From Candidatus Sungiibacteriota bacterium (GTDB taxonomy: Bacteria > Patescibacteriota > Minisyncoccia > Sungbacterales > JACQCQ01), in assembly GCA_016181565.1 (NCBI GenBank), contig JACOZA010000082.1, positions 1 to 19,401 of the forward strand: a stretch of DNA of 19,401 bases, read 5' to 3'. The notes below the pieces were generated by a model. It did no database searches. It saw nothing but the letters and a program-made list of their open reading frames with translations, and was not told the origin of the DNA. This document shows positions 6,857 to 14,434 of this stretch, in pieces; position 1 is the stretch's first letter; each line of letters opens with the position of its first letter. The translations under genes and the position numbers were made by a program.

Positions 6857-7003
6857 CTATTTTTTTGTGACTTGCTGCCAAAGCCAGACGGCGGCGAGGA
6901 TGCCGACAGCCAGCCAGACGAGCCACGTAAGGAGCCCGAGCGTGCCTCCGAGGCCGCCGCCGAGTCCCATCATCTGACCGTAACCGTAGTTATAACCCAT
7001 CAT
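6857..7003 (-). CDS. 48-aa Met/Gly/Tyr membrane peptide
   Basis: On the minus strand ATG at 7003-7001 opens a 48-residue frame ending in TAG at 6859-6857. The product begins MMGYNYGYGQMMGLGGGLGG, then has one hydrophobic helix TLGLLTWLVWLAVGILAAVW (21-40) and a QQVTKK tail. Composition is clearly protein-like: no charged residue before the C-terminus, a clean single helix, and a basic end that fixes the tail in the cytoplasm, leaving the Met/Tyr/Gly part outside. Paired methionines (MM..., QMM) suit Cu(I) or Ag(I) binding, and small MMGYGYG-type proteins are familiar near metal-resistance genes. It is divergent from mreB, with 53 nt between their starts, and convergent with the ATPase relic. 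A second in-frame ATG at 7000 is also possible. Confidence 0.7.
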   Translation of the reverse strand: MMGYNYGYGQMMGLGGGLGGTLGLLTWLVWLAVGILAAVWLWQQVTKK

Positions 7004-7056
7004 ATGTTTCAATGGTAGCATAATTGGGACGTTTTGACTTATAGCGGGGCTGGAGT

Positions 7057-8139
7057 ATGATTTTATCGCAGCAGTTGAATATGTTAGGCAGATTGTTGGG
7101 TTATTTTTCGAAAGACATTGGTATTGACCTGGGGACGGCGAATACCCTGGTGTACGTGCGCGGCAAGGGGATTGTGATTAATGAGCCGTCGGTTGTAGCC
7201 CTAAATCAGAAAACCGGCCAGATTTTGGCAATTGGGACAGAGGCGAAGCGCATGGTGGGGCGTACTCCCGCGCATATCGTCGCAACCCGCCCGTTGGTGC
7301 AGGGCGTCATTTCAGACTTTGAAGTAACCGAAGAAATGCTTCGCTACTTTATCCAGAAAGTACACAATGAGACATTTTCGTTTTTCCCTCGTCCGCGCGT
7401 GGCGATCGGAATTCCGTCGGGCGTAACAGAAGTTGAACGACGAGCGGTAGAAGACGCGGTGCGGAACGCCGGGGCTCGAGAAGTCTATTTGGTGGAAGAA
7501 CCGATGGCCGCCGCCATCGGGGTTCGCATGCCGGTGCAGGAGGCGGTCGGCTCTGTAATTGTCGATATCGGAGGCGGGACGACAGATATTGCGGTAATCT
7601 CTTTGGGAGGAATTGTGACGGCTAAAAATCTGCGAATTGCCGGCGATAAATTGAATGAGGATATCATTCGGTTTGCCCGGGAGGAGTATAAATTAGTGCT
7701 GGGGGAACGCACCGCGGAAAACATTAAAATTGCCATCGGTTCTGCGGTTGAGCTTTCACAGCCGTTGGAAGCGACCATGCGCGGACGGGACGTTATCTCC
7801 GGTCTCCCCAAAGAAGTCGTGGTTGACGACAGCGATATACGCCGCGCGACTAAACATTCTATTCAGACAATCGTCAACGCCATTAAAGCCACGGTCGAAG
7901 AAACTCCGCCGGAACTCGTGGCCGATATTATGCACCACGGGATCGTGCTTGTCGGCGGCGGGTCATTGCTGCGCGGGTTGGATAAGTTAGTTGCCGCTGA
8001 AGTTCGGATCCCGACGCGCCTCGCCGAGGATCCGCTGTCTGCGGTTGTGCGGGGAACGGGAATAATCCTTGAGGATTTGGACGCCCTGCGGAATGTTCTG
8101 GTGTCCACTCGATACGAAAAGGTGCCGGTCCCGGCTTAA
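7057..8139 (+). CDS. mreB: Rod-shape actin homologue MreB
   Basis: 360 residues, slightly longer than the usual 335-350 because of an N-terminal MILSQQLNMLGRLLGYFSK that is amphipathic and probably binds membrane. MreB polymerises under the membrane and positions the cell-wall elongation complex. Actin-fold motifs: phosphate-1 GIDLGTANTLVY (22-33), IGIPSGVTEVERRAV (118-131), VEEPMAAAIG (146-155), phosphate-2 DIGGGTTDIAV (170-180), and the adenosine loop GIVLVGGGSLLRGLD near 290-304. ATG 7057 has GGAG one base upstream, one of the few Shine-Dalgarno-like sites in the window; ATG 7081 is an alternative. It precedes mreC, mreD and mrdA as in most bacteria, but a 296-nt structured gap lies before mreC. 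Confidence 0.97.
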   Translation: MILSQQLNMLGRLLGYFSKDIGIDLGTANTLVYVRGKGIVINEPSVVALNQKTGQILAIGTEAKRMVGRTPAHIVATRPLVQGVISDFEVTEEMLRYFIQKVHNETFSFFPRPRVAIGIPSGVTEVERRAVEDAVRNAGAREVYLVEEPMAAAIGVRMPVQEAVGSVIVDIGGGTTDIAVISLGGIVTAKNLRIAGDKLNEDIIRFAREEYKLVLGERTAENIKIAIGSAVELSQPLEATMRGRDVISGLPKEVVVDDSDIRRATKHSIQTIVNAIKATVEETPPELVADIMHHGIVLVGGGSLLRGLDKLVAAEVRIPTRLAEDPLSAVVRGTGIILEDLDALRNVLVSTRYEKVPVPA

Positions 8140-8203
8140 CGTTTGAAAATACGTTAGGGGCTAGGCAGGATGGGCCGTTTGGTGACGCATGCTATTTCCC
8201 CCC

Positions 8204-8429
8204 GCTCTCGCAACCTTCATCCCAAGAGAAGCCGAGGCGAGAGCCACTTCGGCGAGGCGAAAACCCGTGGCTTAAAATAACACAGTTTATCCCGTTACAT
8301 CCGATAAATCTCCTGTCTTGGCAGGAGATGGACCCTGTTAGAAACTTCGTTTCTAATCTGGGGTGAATAGGAGAGTCTTAAAAAAATATCAATGAAAAAC
8401 TCCGCACTTTAGTGCGGATGTAACGGGAT
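8204..8429 (+). ncRNA. Hairpin-rich leader between mreB and mreC
   Basis: The 296-nt gap (8140-8435) has no convincing gene but is packed with perfect stems: 8204-8211/8237-8244 (GCTCTCGC), 8242-8247/8267-8272 (AGCCAC), 8308-8315/8322-8329 (ATCTCCTG), 8338-8345/8349-8356 (TTAGAAAC) and 8401-8407/8412-8418 (TCCGCAC). A 15-bp long-range stem, 8289-8303 with 8415-8429, encloses the last three and ends 6 nt before the mreC ATG. The final hairpin and the long stem share bases 8415-8418, so they cannot form together. This looks like a regulatory leader or processed RNA controlling mreC-mreD-mrdA. No ligand class is recognised. Confidence 0.55.
8332..8364. repeat. Palindromic element related to the alr insert
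   Basis: ACCC, then TTAGAAAC-TTC-GTTTCTAA (8-bp stem, 3-nt loop), then GGGT. The core CCC.GTTAGA...TCTAA..GGGG matches the arms of the palindrome inserted in alr at 17100-17163, suggesting one interspersed repeat family. Confidence 0.5.
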
Positions 8430-8435
8430 TTATTT

Positions 8436-9248
8436 ATGCGCAAAAAGTATCCTCGAACAATTCTTCAATGGCTGGGGGTTCTCGCGGTGCTTGCGATTGT
8501 CGTTTTTATCGTTTTTTATAAACCAGCGCGCGGAGGCACCCGATCATTTATTATACAGGTAAGTTCGCAGATCGTTCTTCCGCTGCATCGTCTGGGAAAT
8601 ACTTGGGGGCAGTGGGGAGTGAACCTCCGGGAACGCGCCGCGGCATTCCGCGACAATCGGACGCTTAGAGACAGGGAGTCTCAACTCCTCATTGATAAAG
8701 CCGAGCTGCTGAAATTACGCGAGGAAAATGAAACGCTGCGCCGCGCCCTATCACTGCAGTTGTCGACGAAACAAGCCGTGGAATACGGCTCGATCATTGG
8801 GAGTTTCACTGAACTTCGCGACGAGTACCTGGTGATTGACCGCGGCAGTACCCATGGGCTTCGAGAAGGATTCCCCGCTCTCTCACCCGAAGGAGTTTTA
8901 GTTGGGATTGTCCGGACTGTTTCGGAAAGTACCGCGACCATTCGGTTGCTTTCGAGCCCTTCTGAGACGCTGACAATTTCAATTCTCCCGGCAAAAATTG
9001 ACGCCGTGCTTCACGGCGATAACGGCGGTGAGTATACCGTGTCACTGGTGCCGGAGAGCGTTTCGGTCGGGATGGGCGACGTGGTGGTGACAGCAGGGTT
9101 CAACGAGGGTATCCCCGCGGGACTGCCGGTGGGGGCGGTCGTGGCAGTGAGCCACAACACCACGGAGTCTTTTCAGGATATTCGCGTTAAATCTCCGGTG
9201 CGGTTTGCTTTTCTTGATCATGTGCTGGTGGTGCTAGGTGAGCGATAA
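8436..9248 (+). CDS. mreC: Rod-shape protein MreC
   Basis: 270 residues, usual length for MreC, which links MreB inside to PBP2 outside. One membrane helix at about 12-28 (WLGVLAVLAIVVFIVFY), a coiled coil near 68-108 (RTLRDRESQLLIDKAELLKLREE), then the beta-rich domain with YLVIDRGSTHGLREG, SPEGVLVGIV and GDVVVTAGFNEGIPAGLPVG, all typical of the family. ATG 8436 has no Shine-Dalgarno; a 15-bp stem formed by the leader ends 6 nt upstream and may hide the start from ribosomes. mreD follows after 20 nt, so mreC is the first gene of an mreC-mreD-mrdA operon. Intact. Confidence 0.95.
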   Translation: MRKKYPRTILQWLGVLAVLAIVVFIVFYKPARGGTRSFIIQVSSQIVLPLHRLGNTWGQWGVNLRERAAAFRDNRTLRDRESQLLIDKAELLKLREENETLRRALSLQLSTKQAVEYGSIIGSFTELRDEYLVIDRGSTHGLREGFPALSPEGVLVGIVRTVSESTATIRLLSSPSETLTISILPAKIDAVLHGDNGGEYTVSLVPESVSVGMGDVVVTAGFNEGIPAGLPVGAVVAVSHNTTESFQDIRVKSPVRFAFLDHVLVVLGER

Positions 9249-9268
9249 TTATTCGAATATTTTTTGAG

Positions 9269-9772
9269 ATGGATTCTAGTATGTCTGCGACTTGGTTTCT
9301 CATATTTTTCTTTGTTTCTCTGGCACTATTTTTGTCAGGGTTTTCTGGATTCGCCTACTGGGGGCTTGGTCTGCCCGTGATGCTTTTTCTTCTTTGGTCG
9401 CTCGAAGCGGGTAAATATTCGCAAGTTTTGGTTGGGGTTCTCGCGGGGCTAATTATCGACTCTTATAGTGCCTTGCCCTTTGGCATGCATATCGCCCTTT
9501 TTCTTTTCCTCGCAGTTTTCAGTTATGCAGTAAAGCGTTTCTTGCTGCGCCGGTATTTCTGGGGAGATGCGGCGCTGGTGGTTCTCGGGAGTCTGCTGGG
9601 GGCGCTGGTATTTGCCCTGGGCGCCTGGGGATTGGCGGGATACCACGCCGGCTTCTGGCGTTTTACTCGGCAATTGCTTATTGTATTTGTCACGATGATT
9701 CCTTTGGCACTTTTACTTATTTGGCATGGGTATCGGAAGCGCGAGACTCACGGCTCCCATTATGTGGTTTAA
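9269..9772 (+). CDS. mreD: Rod-shape membrane protein MreD
   Basis: 167 residues with about five hydrophobic segments filling the chain and a short basic tail (GYRKRETHGS). MreD is an integral membrane part of the elongasome; family sequence is poorly conserved, so the call relies on size, topology, the loop GLIIDSYSALPFGMHIALF (61-79), which matches the usual D...P.G.. pattern, and position between mreC and mrdA. ATG 9269 lies 20 nt after mreC; ATG 9281 is an alternative four codons in. The 3' end overlaps the mrdA start by 11 nt, implying coupled translation. Confidence 0.88.
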   Translation: MDSSMSATWFLIFFFVSLALFLSGFSGFAYWGLGLPVMLFLLWSLEAGKYSQVLVGVLAGLIIDSYSALPFGMHIALFLFLAVFSYAVKRFLLRRYFWGDAALVVLGSLLGALVFALGAWGLAGYHAGFWRFTRQLLIVFVTMIPLALLLIWHGYRKRETHGSHYVV

Positions 9773-11756
9773 CAAACGCCGATTATTCTCCAAATCGCCA
9801 GCCCTGGGGCTTGAAGTTGCTCCTGAAGAGGTGCTGATGGATTCCTTGAATCCCGAGGACTTCAATGCGGATCAGCTGGAGGGACGCATCGAGTCGGCGC
9901 TCGGACGATTCCCGTTCATGATTGTTGCCGTTTTGGTTGCGGCGGCGTTTCTTGCGCTGATTAGCAGGACATGGTTTCTGCAAGTGACAAAGGGAGAGGA
10001 ATTTGCAAAACGCGCAACAGAGAATCGTTTGTTTACGATCACGTTGCCCGCGCCCCGGGGCATAATTTACGACATTCGCAAAGAGCCGATAGTTAAAAAT
10101 ATTCCGGGCTTTGAGGTTATTCTGAAGCGCGGTGAGCTGCCTGAAACAGCCGAGGGGCGGCGCGCTCTTATGGCATCGCTCGCCAAGCTGCTTGGAAATA
10201 GTGAAGGAGATATCAAAGAGGCCGGTTTCGACCCGGAGCTTCTGGATGATAAATTGTCTTCAGAAATAATCGTCGCCGCGGATATTCCGCGCGAATTAGC
10301 GCTCGAGCTTCAATCTCGTCCTAAGGAATTTCCCGGAGTATTTGTGCGCACCCGTGAGTTCCGTGACTATGCCGGAGCGGCATTTGCGCATGTCATAGGT
10401 TACGTCGGTAAAATCGACAAATCCCAGATCAACCAAGATGAACGTTATCGAGGAGACGATATTATCGGGAAGAATGGGGTGGAACTCACCTATGAAAAAG
10501 AACTTCGCGGGACACCCGGCGAGCAACTGATTGAAGTGAACTCCAGTGGTGCGCGTTTGGGGGAGCTCCCGGAAAGACGACCCGTGATTGGCGAGAGCCT
10601 GGTGCTTAATATTGACGCGGGGCTGCAGCGGGTACTCTACGATTCATTGCGGAGGGCGCTTGAGACGCAAGGAAAGACTGCTGGCAGTGCCGTCGCGATT
10701 GATCCAAGGAACGGCGCTGTCCGAGCGCTTGTGTCACTTCCGAGCTTTGACCCCAATGTTTTTCAGCGGCACTTGTCACCTTTAGCTTATGAGCGGACGT
10801 TTCTTTCCTCACAAAAACCCCTTTTCAATCGTGCGATCGGCGGGGTGTATCCTTCCGGCTCGGTCATCAAACCCATGATTGCAGTCGCGGCGCTTGAAGA
10901 ACAGGTAATTGACCCAACCAAAAAGATTTATGACCCGGGGTTTATTTCTGTTCCGAATCCTTATCGGCCGGGCGAAGAAACTAGATTTATTGATTGGAGG
11001 CCGCAGGGCTGGATCGATATGCGGGCGGCTCTCGCACGATCCGCCAACGTGTACTTTTATATTGTGGGGGGAGGATATCAAGACGTGAAAGGCCTGGGTA
11101 TTACCAAATTGGGCGAATATATGAGGAAGTTCGGTTTTGGCGCGCCTCTGGGCATTGATATTTCCGGTGAAGTCGGGGGACTGGTCCCCGGACCCGACAC
11201 GATCGCCAAAACTCGTCCCAATGATCCGGTCTGGAGAATCGGCGATACCTATCAAACTTCCATCGGCCAGGGCGCTTTCCAAGCCACGCCCCTGCAGATT
11301 GCCGCGATGATCGCCGCGGTTGCCAACGGAGGGACGCTCTGGCGACCGCGCATTGCCAGCGCGATTCTTGATGAGTACGGCAATGTTGTTAAAACTATCG
11401 AACCGGAAGCAGTTCGGACCAATATCGCAGAGCCGCGTTCTATACAGGTGGCTCGTGAAGGCATGCGATTAGTTGCAACTGAAGGCACCGCCCGTGCTTA
11501 TTTCGCAGATTTCGTGATTGAGGTAGCCGCGAAAACGGGGACGGCCCAAACCGGATTTCAAAAAAACACGCACGGCTGGTTTACGGCTTTCGCGCCCTAC
11601 CAAAATCCGGAACTGGTGCTGGTCGTGGTGGCAGAAGACGTCCCGTTCAACACCCCCATTGCCACCCCCGTGGCGCGCGAGGTGCTCTATTGGTATTTCA
11701 CCGAGGGCAAAAAGCGCATACTGGTCGCCGCGCCTTCTCAAACTTCACTGCCGTAA
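9762..11756 (+). CDS. mrdA: Penicillin-binding protein 2 (elongasome transpeptidase)
   Basis: 664 residues from ATG 9762, which overlaps the mreD stop; the frame is open from 9726 and another ATG lies at 9837, so the start is not certain. PBP2 cross-links peptidoglycan during rod elongation. Order: cytoplasmic tail to about 49, membrane helix 50-68, dimerisation/pedestal domain with APRGIIYD (97-104), then the transpeptidase: SVIK with catalytic Ser367 and Lys370, SAN at 427-429, and KTGT at 591-594. The usual P.GSTFKP around the serine reads YPSGSVIKP here, a mild variant. All three active-site motifs are complete, so it should bind beta-lactams. It ends the mre operon; greA has its own promoter downstream. 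Confidence 0.95.
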   Translation: MWFNKRRLFSKSPALGLEVAPEEVLMDSLNPEDFNADQLEGRIESALGRFPFMIVAVLVAAAFLALISRTWFLQVTKGEEFAKRATENRLFTITLPAPRGIIYDIRKEPIVKNIPGFEVILKRGELPETAEGRRALMASLAKLLGNSEGDIKEAGFDPELLDDKLSSEIIVAADIPRELALELQSRPKEFPGVFVRTREFRDYAGAAFAHVIGYVGKIDKSQINQDERYRGDDIIGKNGVELTYEKELRGTPGEQLIEVNSSGARLGELPERRPVIGESLVLNIDAGLQRVLYDSLRRALETQGKTAGSAVAIDPRNGAVRALVSLPSFDPNVFQRHLSPLAYERTFLSSQKPLFNRAIGGVYPSGSVIKPMIAVAALEEQVIDPTKKIYDPGFISVPNPYRPGEETRFIDWRPQGWIDMRAALARSANVYFYIVGGGYQDVKGLGITKLGEYMRKFGFGAPLGIDISGEVGGLVPGPDTIAKTRPNDPVWRIGDTYQTSIGQGAFQATPLQIAAMIAAVANGGTLWRPRIASAILDEYGNVVKTIEPEAVRTNIAEPRSIQVAREGMRLVATEGTARAYFADFVIEVAAKTGTAQTGFQKNTHGWFTAFAPYQNPELVLVVVAEDVPFNTPIATPVAREVLYWYFTEGKKRILVAAPSQTSLP

Positions 11757-11803
11757 GTATGCGGGGCCTTAACCCACAACGCCCCAGCTTGTGGATAGCA
11801 GGT

Positions 11804-11831
11804 TTGACGGCGCGTTCGACCACGTTATACT
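11804..11831 (+). promoter_or_regulatory. greA promoter
   Basis: -35 TTGACG (11804-11809), 16-nt spacer and -10 TATACT (11826-11831), 29 nt before ATG 11861. The expected start near 11838 gives a leader of about 23 nt with no Shine-Dalgarno. Confidence 0.65.
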
Positions 11832-11860
11832 GTGTTACACGTTATTGATTCTAATCTTCT

Positions 11861-12319
11861 ATGTCACAATATCTTTCTCCCGAAGGTCTCGAAAAATTAA
11901 AAAATGAACTGAATGAACTAAAAACAACAACGCGCAAAGACATCGCGGAGCGCATCGAGTCTGCCAAAGCTCTGGGGGATTTGTCGGAGAACGCTGAATA
12001 TCAGGAAGCCAAAGATGCGCAATCGCAGAATGAGGCGCGGATCGCCGAGCTCGAGGATATTCTTCGCGAAGCGGTGTTAATTTCCGAGAACCATCGTACT
12101 GACATTGTCGACATCGGCTCGACGGTAATGGTAGAAGCAGGAGATGCCGCCAAAGTTTCCTATACTATTGTCGGTTCTGAAGAAGCCGATCCTCTGGGCG
12201 GAAAGATCTCGAACGAATCGCCGCTGGGCAAAGCCTTTCTTGGCAAGAAGATCGGAGAACAAGTGAGCGTGCGAACACCGGGTGGTGTGCAAGACTACAC
12301 CATTCGCAGCATCAGCTAG
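11861..12319 (+). CDS. greA: Transcription elongation factor GreA
   Basis: 152 residues, close to the usual 155-160. GreA enters the RNA polymerase secondary channel and stimulates cleavage of backtracked RNA. The N-terminal coiled coil covers about 1-75, with tip DLSENAEYQEAK containing Asp40 and Glu43, the residues that hold catalytic magnesium. The C-terminal FKBP-like domain shows IGSTVMV, YTIVGSEEADP, ISNESPLGKAFLGKKIGEQV and a final YTIRSIS, all classic. It lies before lysS, with a promoter-like site just after its stop. Intact. Confidence 0.97.
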   Translation: MSQYLSPEGLEKLKNELNELKTTTRKDIAERIESAKALGDLSENAEYQEAKDAQSQNEARIAELEDILREAVLISENHRTDIVDIGSTVMVEAGDAAKVSYTIVGSEEADPLGGKISNESPLGKAFLGKKIGEQVSVRTPGGVQDYTIRSIS

Positions 12320-12331
12320 TTTGGCGTGATT

Positions 12332-12360
12332 TTGACCATCACGGCGCGATTTCCTAGAAT
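12332..12360 (+). promoter_or_regulatory. lysS promoter downstream of greA
   Basis: -35 TTGACC (12332-12337), exactly 17 nt, then -10 TAGAAT (12355-12360). A start near 12367 would give lysS a leader of about 130 nt. The leader has a 6-bp hairpin (GGTTCG 12391-12396 with CGAACC 12402-12407). Confidence 0.55.
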
Positions 12361-12366
12361 AGGAGC

Positions 12367-12471
12367 ATGCCGGGTAGTGAAAATTTGACAGGTTCGTCTT
12401 GCGAACCGAGCTTGTTGTCCTTTACTGGGCATCTTGTGTTTGGGAGAATCGCCCCACGTTTTTTGTATTGA
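12367..12471 (+). CDS. Possible 34-aa leader ORF before lysS
   Basis: ATG 12367 lies 6 nt after the -10 TAGAAT and 1 nt after an AGGAG, so it could be read either leaderless or by Shine-Dalgarno. The 34-residue product starts MPGSENLTGSSCEPSLLSF and ends in RFLY, with the stop 28 nt before the lysS ATG. No lysine codon occurs, so simple lysine-starvation attenuation is not supported. No family is recognised; it may be chance or a peptide coupled to lysS expression. Confidence 0.3.
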   Translation: MPGSENLTGSSCEPSLLSFTGHLVFGRIAPRFLY

Positions 12472-12499
12472 ATTATTAGTCGAATTTCTACTACTTAGC

Positions 12500-13954
12500 A
12501 TGCCGCTTGAAGATATCCGCGCCGAAAGACTAAAAAAGCTCGAAGAATTGCGAAGAATTGAGATCGATCCCTATCCGGCAGACTCCAGCCGGACTCTTAG
12601 CGTTGGAGAACTTCTGGGCGATTTTGAAGCGTATGAAGCTAAGAAGAAAGAAGCGATGATAGCGGGGCGTCTCATGGCATTGCGCGAGCACGGGGGCGCA
12701 ACCTTCGGCGATCTTCGCGATGCTTCAGGCACGCTCCAAGCTCTTTTCAAAAGGGATGTTCTAGGAGATCCATACGATACGATTGTCGGTAGGCTCGACA
12801 TCGGCGATATCGTCGAAGTGTCCGGGGTGCCATTTACCACTAAGCGCGGTGAGAAGACCATCGCAGCATCAAGTGTGCGCATACTCGCTAAGTCCTTGCG
12901 GCCGCTGCCGGAGAAATGGCACGGCCTGGTTGATGTTGAAGAGCGTCTGCGTCGGCGTTATCTCGATCTTGTCATGGATCCAGAAGCCCGCGACCTATTT
13001 GTAAGGAAGTCCAAATTTTGGCAAGCCGCTCGTAGTTTTATGCTCCAGCAGGGGTTTCTTGAAGTTGAGACGCCTGCGCTGGAACAGATCCCCGGCGGCG
13101 CAGACGCCGAGCCGTTTGTCACGCATTTAAACGCTCTCGATATTGATCTCTATCTTCGCATTTCACTTGAGCTTCCCTTAAAGCGTCTCATCGTCGGTGG
13201 GTATGAAAAAGTTTTTGAGATCGGCCGCATTTTTCGCAATGAAGGCATTGATCGCGAACATCTGCAAGATTATACACAACTCGAATTTTACTGGGCTTTC
13301 GCAGATTACAACGACTTAATGCCTTTGGTGGAGTCGCTGTATAAGACTGTAATCAGCGAGACTTTGGGCACTCTCGCCCACTTGTCGAACGGCGAGACTA
13401 TCGATTGGTCGCGGCCCTGGCCCCGCATTGATTATTACGAGGCGTTTAAAAAAGAGACCGGTATTGATCTTGGAGAAGCCACGGAAAAAGCATTGGCGGC
13501 TTATGCCAAAAACGAGCACATTGATATCGCCAAGCACCACGGTAAGGGCAGAATGATTGACGCGATTTTCAAGAAGAAAGTGCGTCCCACACTCACGAAC
13601 CCATCCTTTCTAATCAATCCGCCCGTTGAAGTTGAGCCGCTGGCTAAACGCCTCGCATCGGATAAATCCCGCGTTGAGCGCGTGCAAGTTATGGCCTGCG
13701 GCACGGAACTCGGTAAGGGATTTTCCGAGCTGAATGACCCGCTGGACCAGCGCCAGCGCTTTCTCGAACAGGAAACGTTGCGCAGAACCGGAGATGCTGA
13801 AGCGCAGAGACTCGATGAGGACTTTATCGAAGCGCTCGAATACGGCATGCCGCCTACGGCTGGGTTCGGATTTTCGGAAAGACTATTCGCCGTGATTATG
13901 GATAAGCCGGTGCGCGAAACGGTATTTTTCCCGCTGATGCGGCCTCGCGGTTAG
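12500..13954 (+). CDS. lysS: Lysyl-tRNA synthetase, class II
   Basis: 484 residues from ATG 12500 (MPLEDIRAERLKKLEEL); the frame is open from 12434, but the first 22 codons there do not resemble the family. LysRS charges tRNA-Lys in the cytoplasm. N-terminal OB-fold anticodon domain to about residue 140 (IAGRLMALREHGGATFGDLRD), then the class II core: GFLEVETPAL (motif 1), FRNEGI...YTQLEFYWAFADY (motif 2) and GFGFSERLFAVIMD (motif 3). Several usual residues differ: GGADAEPF instead of GGA.ARPF, THLN instead of THHN, HLQDYTQLE instead of HNPEFTMLE, and SER instead of DR in motif 3. The motif 2 and motif 3 arginines are kept. These changes fit a CPR-type branch. Its TAG stop is the first unit of a 7-nt repeat. 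Confidence 0.93.
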   Translation: MPLEDIRAERLKKLEELRRIEIDPYPADSSRTLSVGELLGDFEAYEAKKKEAMIAGRLMALREHGGATFGDLRDASGTLQALFKRDVLGDPYDTIVGRLDIGDIVEVSGVPFTTKRGEKTIAASSVRILAKSLRPLPEKWHGLVDVEERLRRRYLDLVMDPEARDLFVRKSKFWQAARSFMLQQGFLEVETPALEQIPGGADAEPFVTHLNALDIDLYLRISLELPLKRLIVGGYEKVFEIGRIFRNEGIDREHLQDYTQLEFYWAFADYNDLMPLVESLYKTVISETLGTLAHLSNGETIDWSRPWPRIDYYEAFKKETGIDLGEATEKALAAYAKNEHIDIAKHHGKGRMIDAIFKKKVRPTLTNPSFLINPPVEVEPLAKRLASDKSRVERVQVMACGTELGKGFSELNDPLDQRQRFLEQETLRRTGDAEAQRLDEDFIEALEYGMPPTAGFGFSERLFAVIMDKPVRETVFFPLMRPRG

Positions 13955-13986
13955 GTGATAGGTGGCAGGTAATAGGTAATAGAAAC
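13952..13986 (+). repeat. 7-nt tandem repeat upstream of Nudix gene
   Basis: Four consecutive heptamers, TAGGTGA, TAGGTGG, CAGGTAA and TAGGTAA (13952-13979), then a degenerate TAGAAAC. The first TAG is the lysS stop codon. It ends 6 nt before the Nudix ATG. Confidence 0.8.
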
Positions 13987-13992
13987 TACTGT

Positions 13993-14424
13993 ATGGCCTC
14001 GGAGCGGGATTTGTATTATGTCGCAGTGAAAGTATTTCTTGAAGACAAAGGCAGACTTTTTATTTTCAAAGATCGGTATGGGGGTTGGGACCTGCCGGGA
14101 GGAAGAATCCAAAGACATGAGTTTCGTGTTCTGCTCGAGTCGGTGATTAAACGGAAAATGAAAGAAGAATTGGGGAGCGCGGTGAGGTATCGCCTCGGGA
14201 AGCCGGAGATTTTTATGCGGCACGAACGGCGCGAGGCTTCTCTGAAAAGAAACGTACGCATTTTTGCGATTGGCTATCCTGTTTTATATACTGGAGGAGC
14301 TATCCGTTTATCTAGGGAGCATACCGAATATCAATGGGTTCCAATTGCAAAATTAAAGCCCGCGAAATACTTTAGGGGAGGCTGGTTGGAGGGTGTCCGT
14401 GAATATCTTCGCAACAGAAAGTAA
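13993..14424 (+). CDS. Nudix hydrolase-like protein
   Basis: 143 residues. Nudix enzymes hydrolyse nucleoside diphosphates linked to another group. Beta strands YVAVKVFLEDKGRLFIFKDRYGGWDLPGG lead into the Nudix box, GGRIQRHEFRVLL then ESVIKRKMKEELGS. The EE pair and flanking Gly are kept, but there are about three extra residues before the Arg, and the expected RE reads RK, so activity may be altered. The C-terminal half has YQWVPIAKLKP, typical of the fold. Substrate cannot be told. It lies between lysS and serS, and each side carries a different 7-nt tandem repeat, suggesting it was inserted or is transcribed separately. ATG 13993 has no Shine-Dalgarno. Confidence 0.82.
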   Translation: MASERDLYYVAVKVFLEDKGRLFIFKDRYGGWDLPGGRIQRHEFRVLLESVIKRKMKEELGSAVRYRLGKPEIFMRHERREASLKRNVRIFAIGYPVLYTGGAIRLSREHTEYQWVPIAKLKPAKYFRGGWLEGVREYLRNRK

Positions 14425-14434
14425 TTTTTATATG

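Noticed and set aside
11763..11794. Terminator after mrdA (GGGGC/GCCCC or CCACAA/TTGTGG)
   Set aside because: The stems are 5-6 bp, mutually exclusive and have no T-run.
12434..12499. Upstream extension of LysRS
   Set aside because: The 22 extra residues are hydrophobic and unlike LysRS; ATG 12500 gives the normal start.
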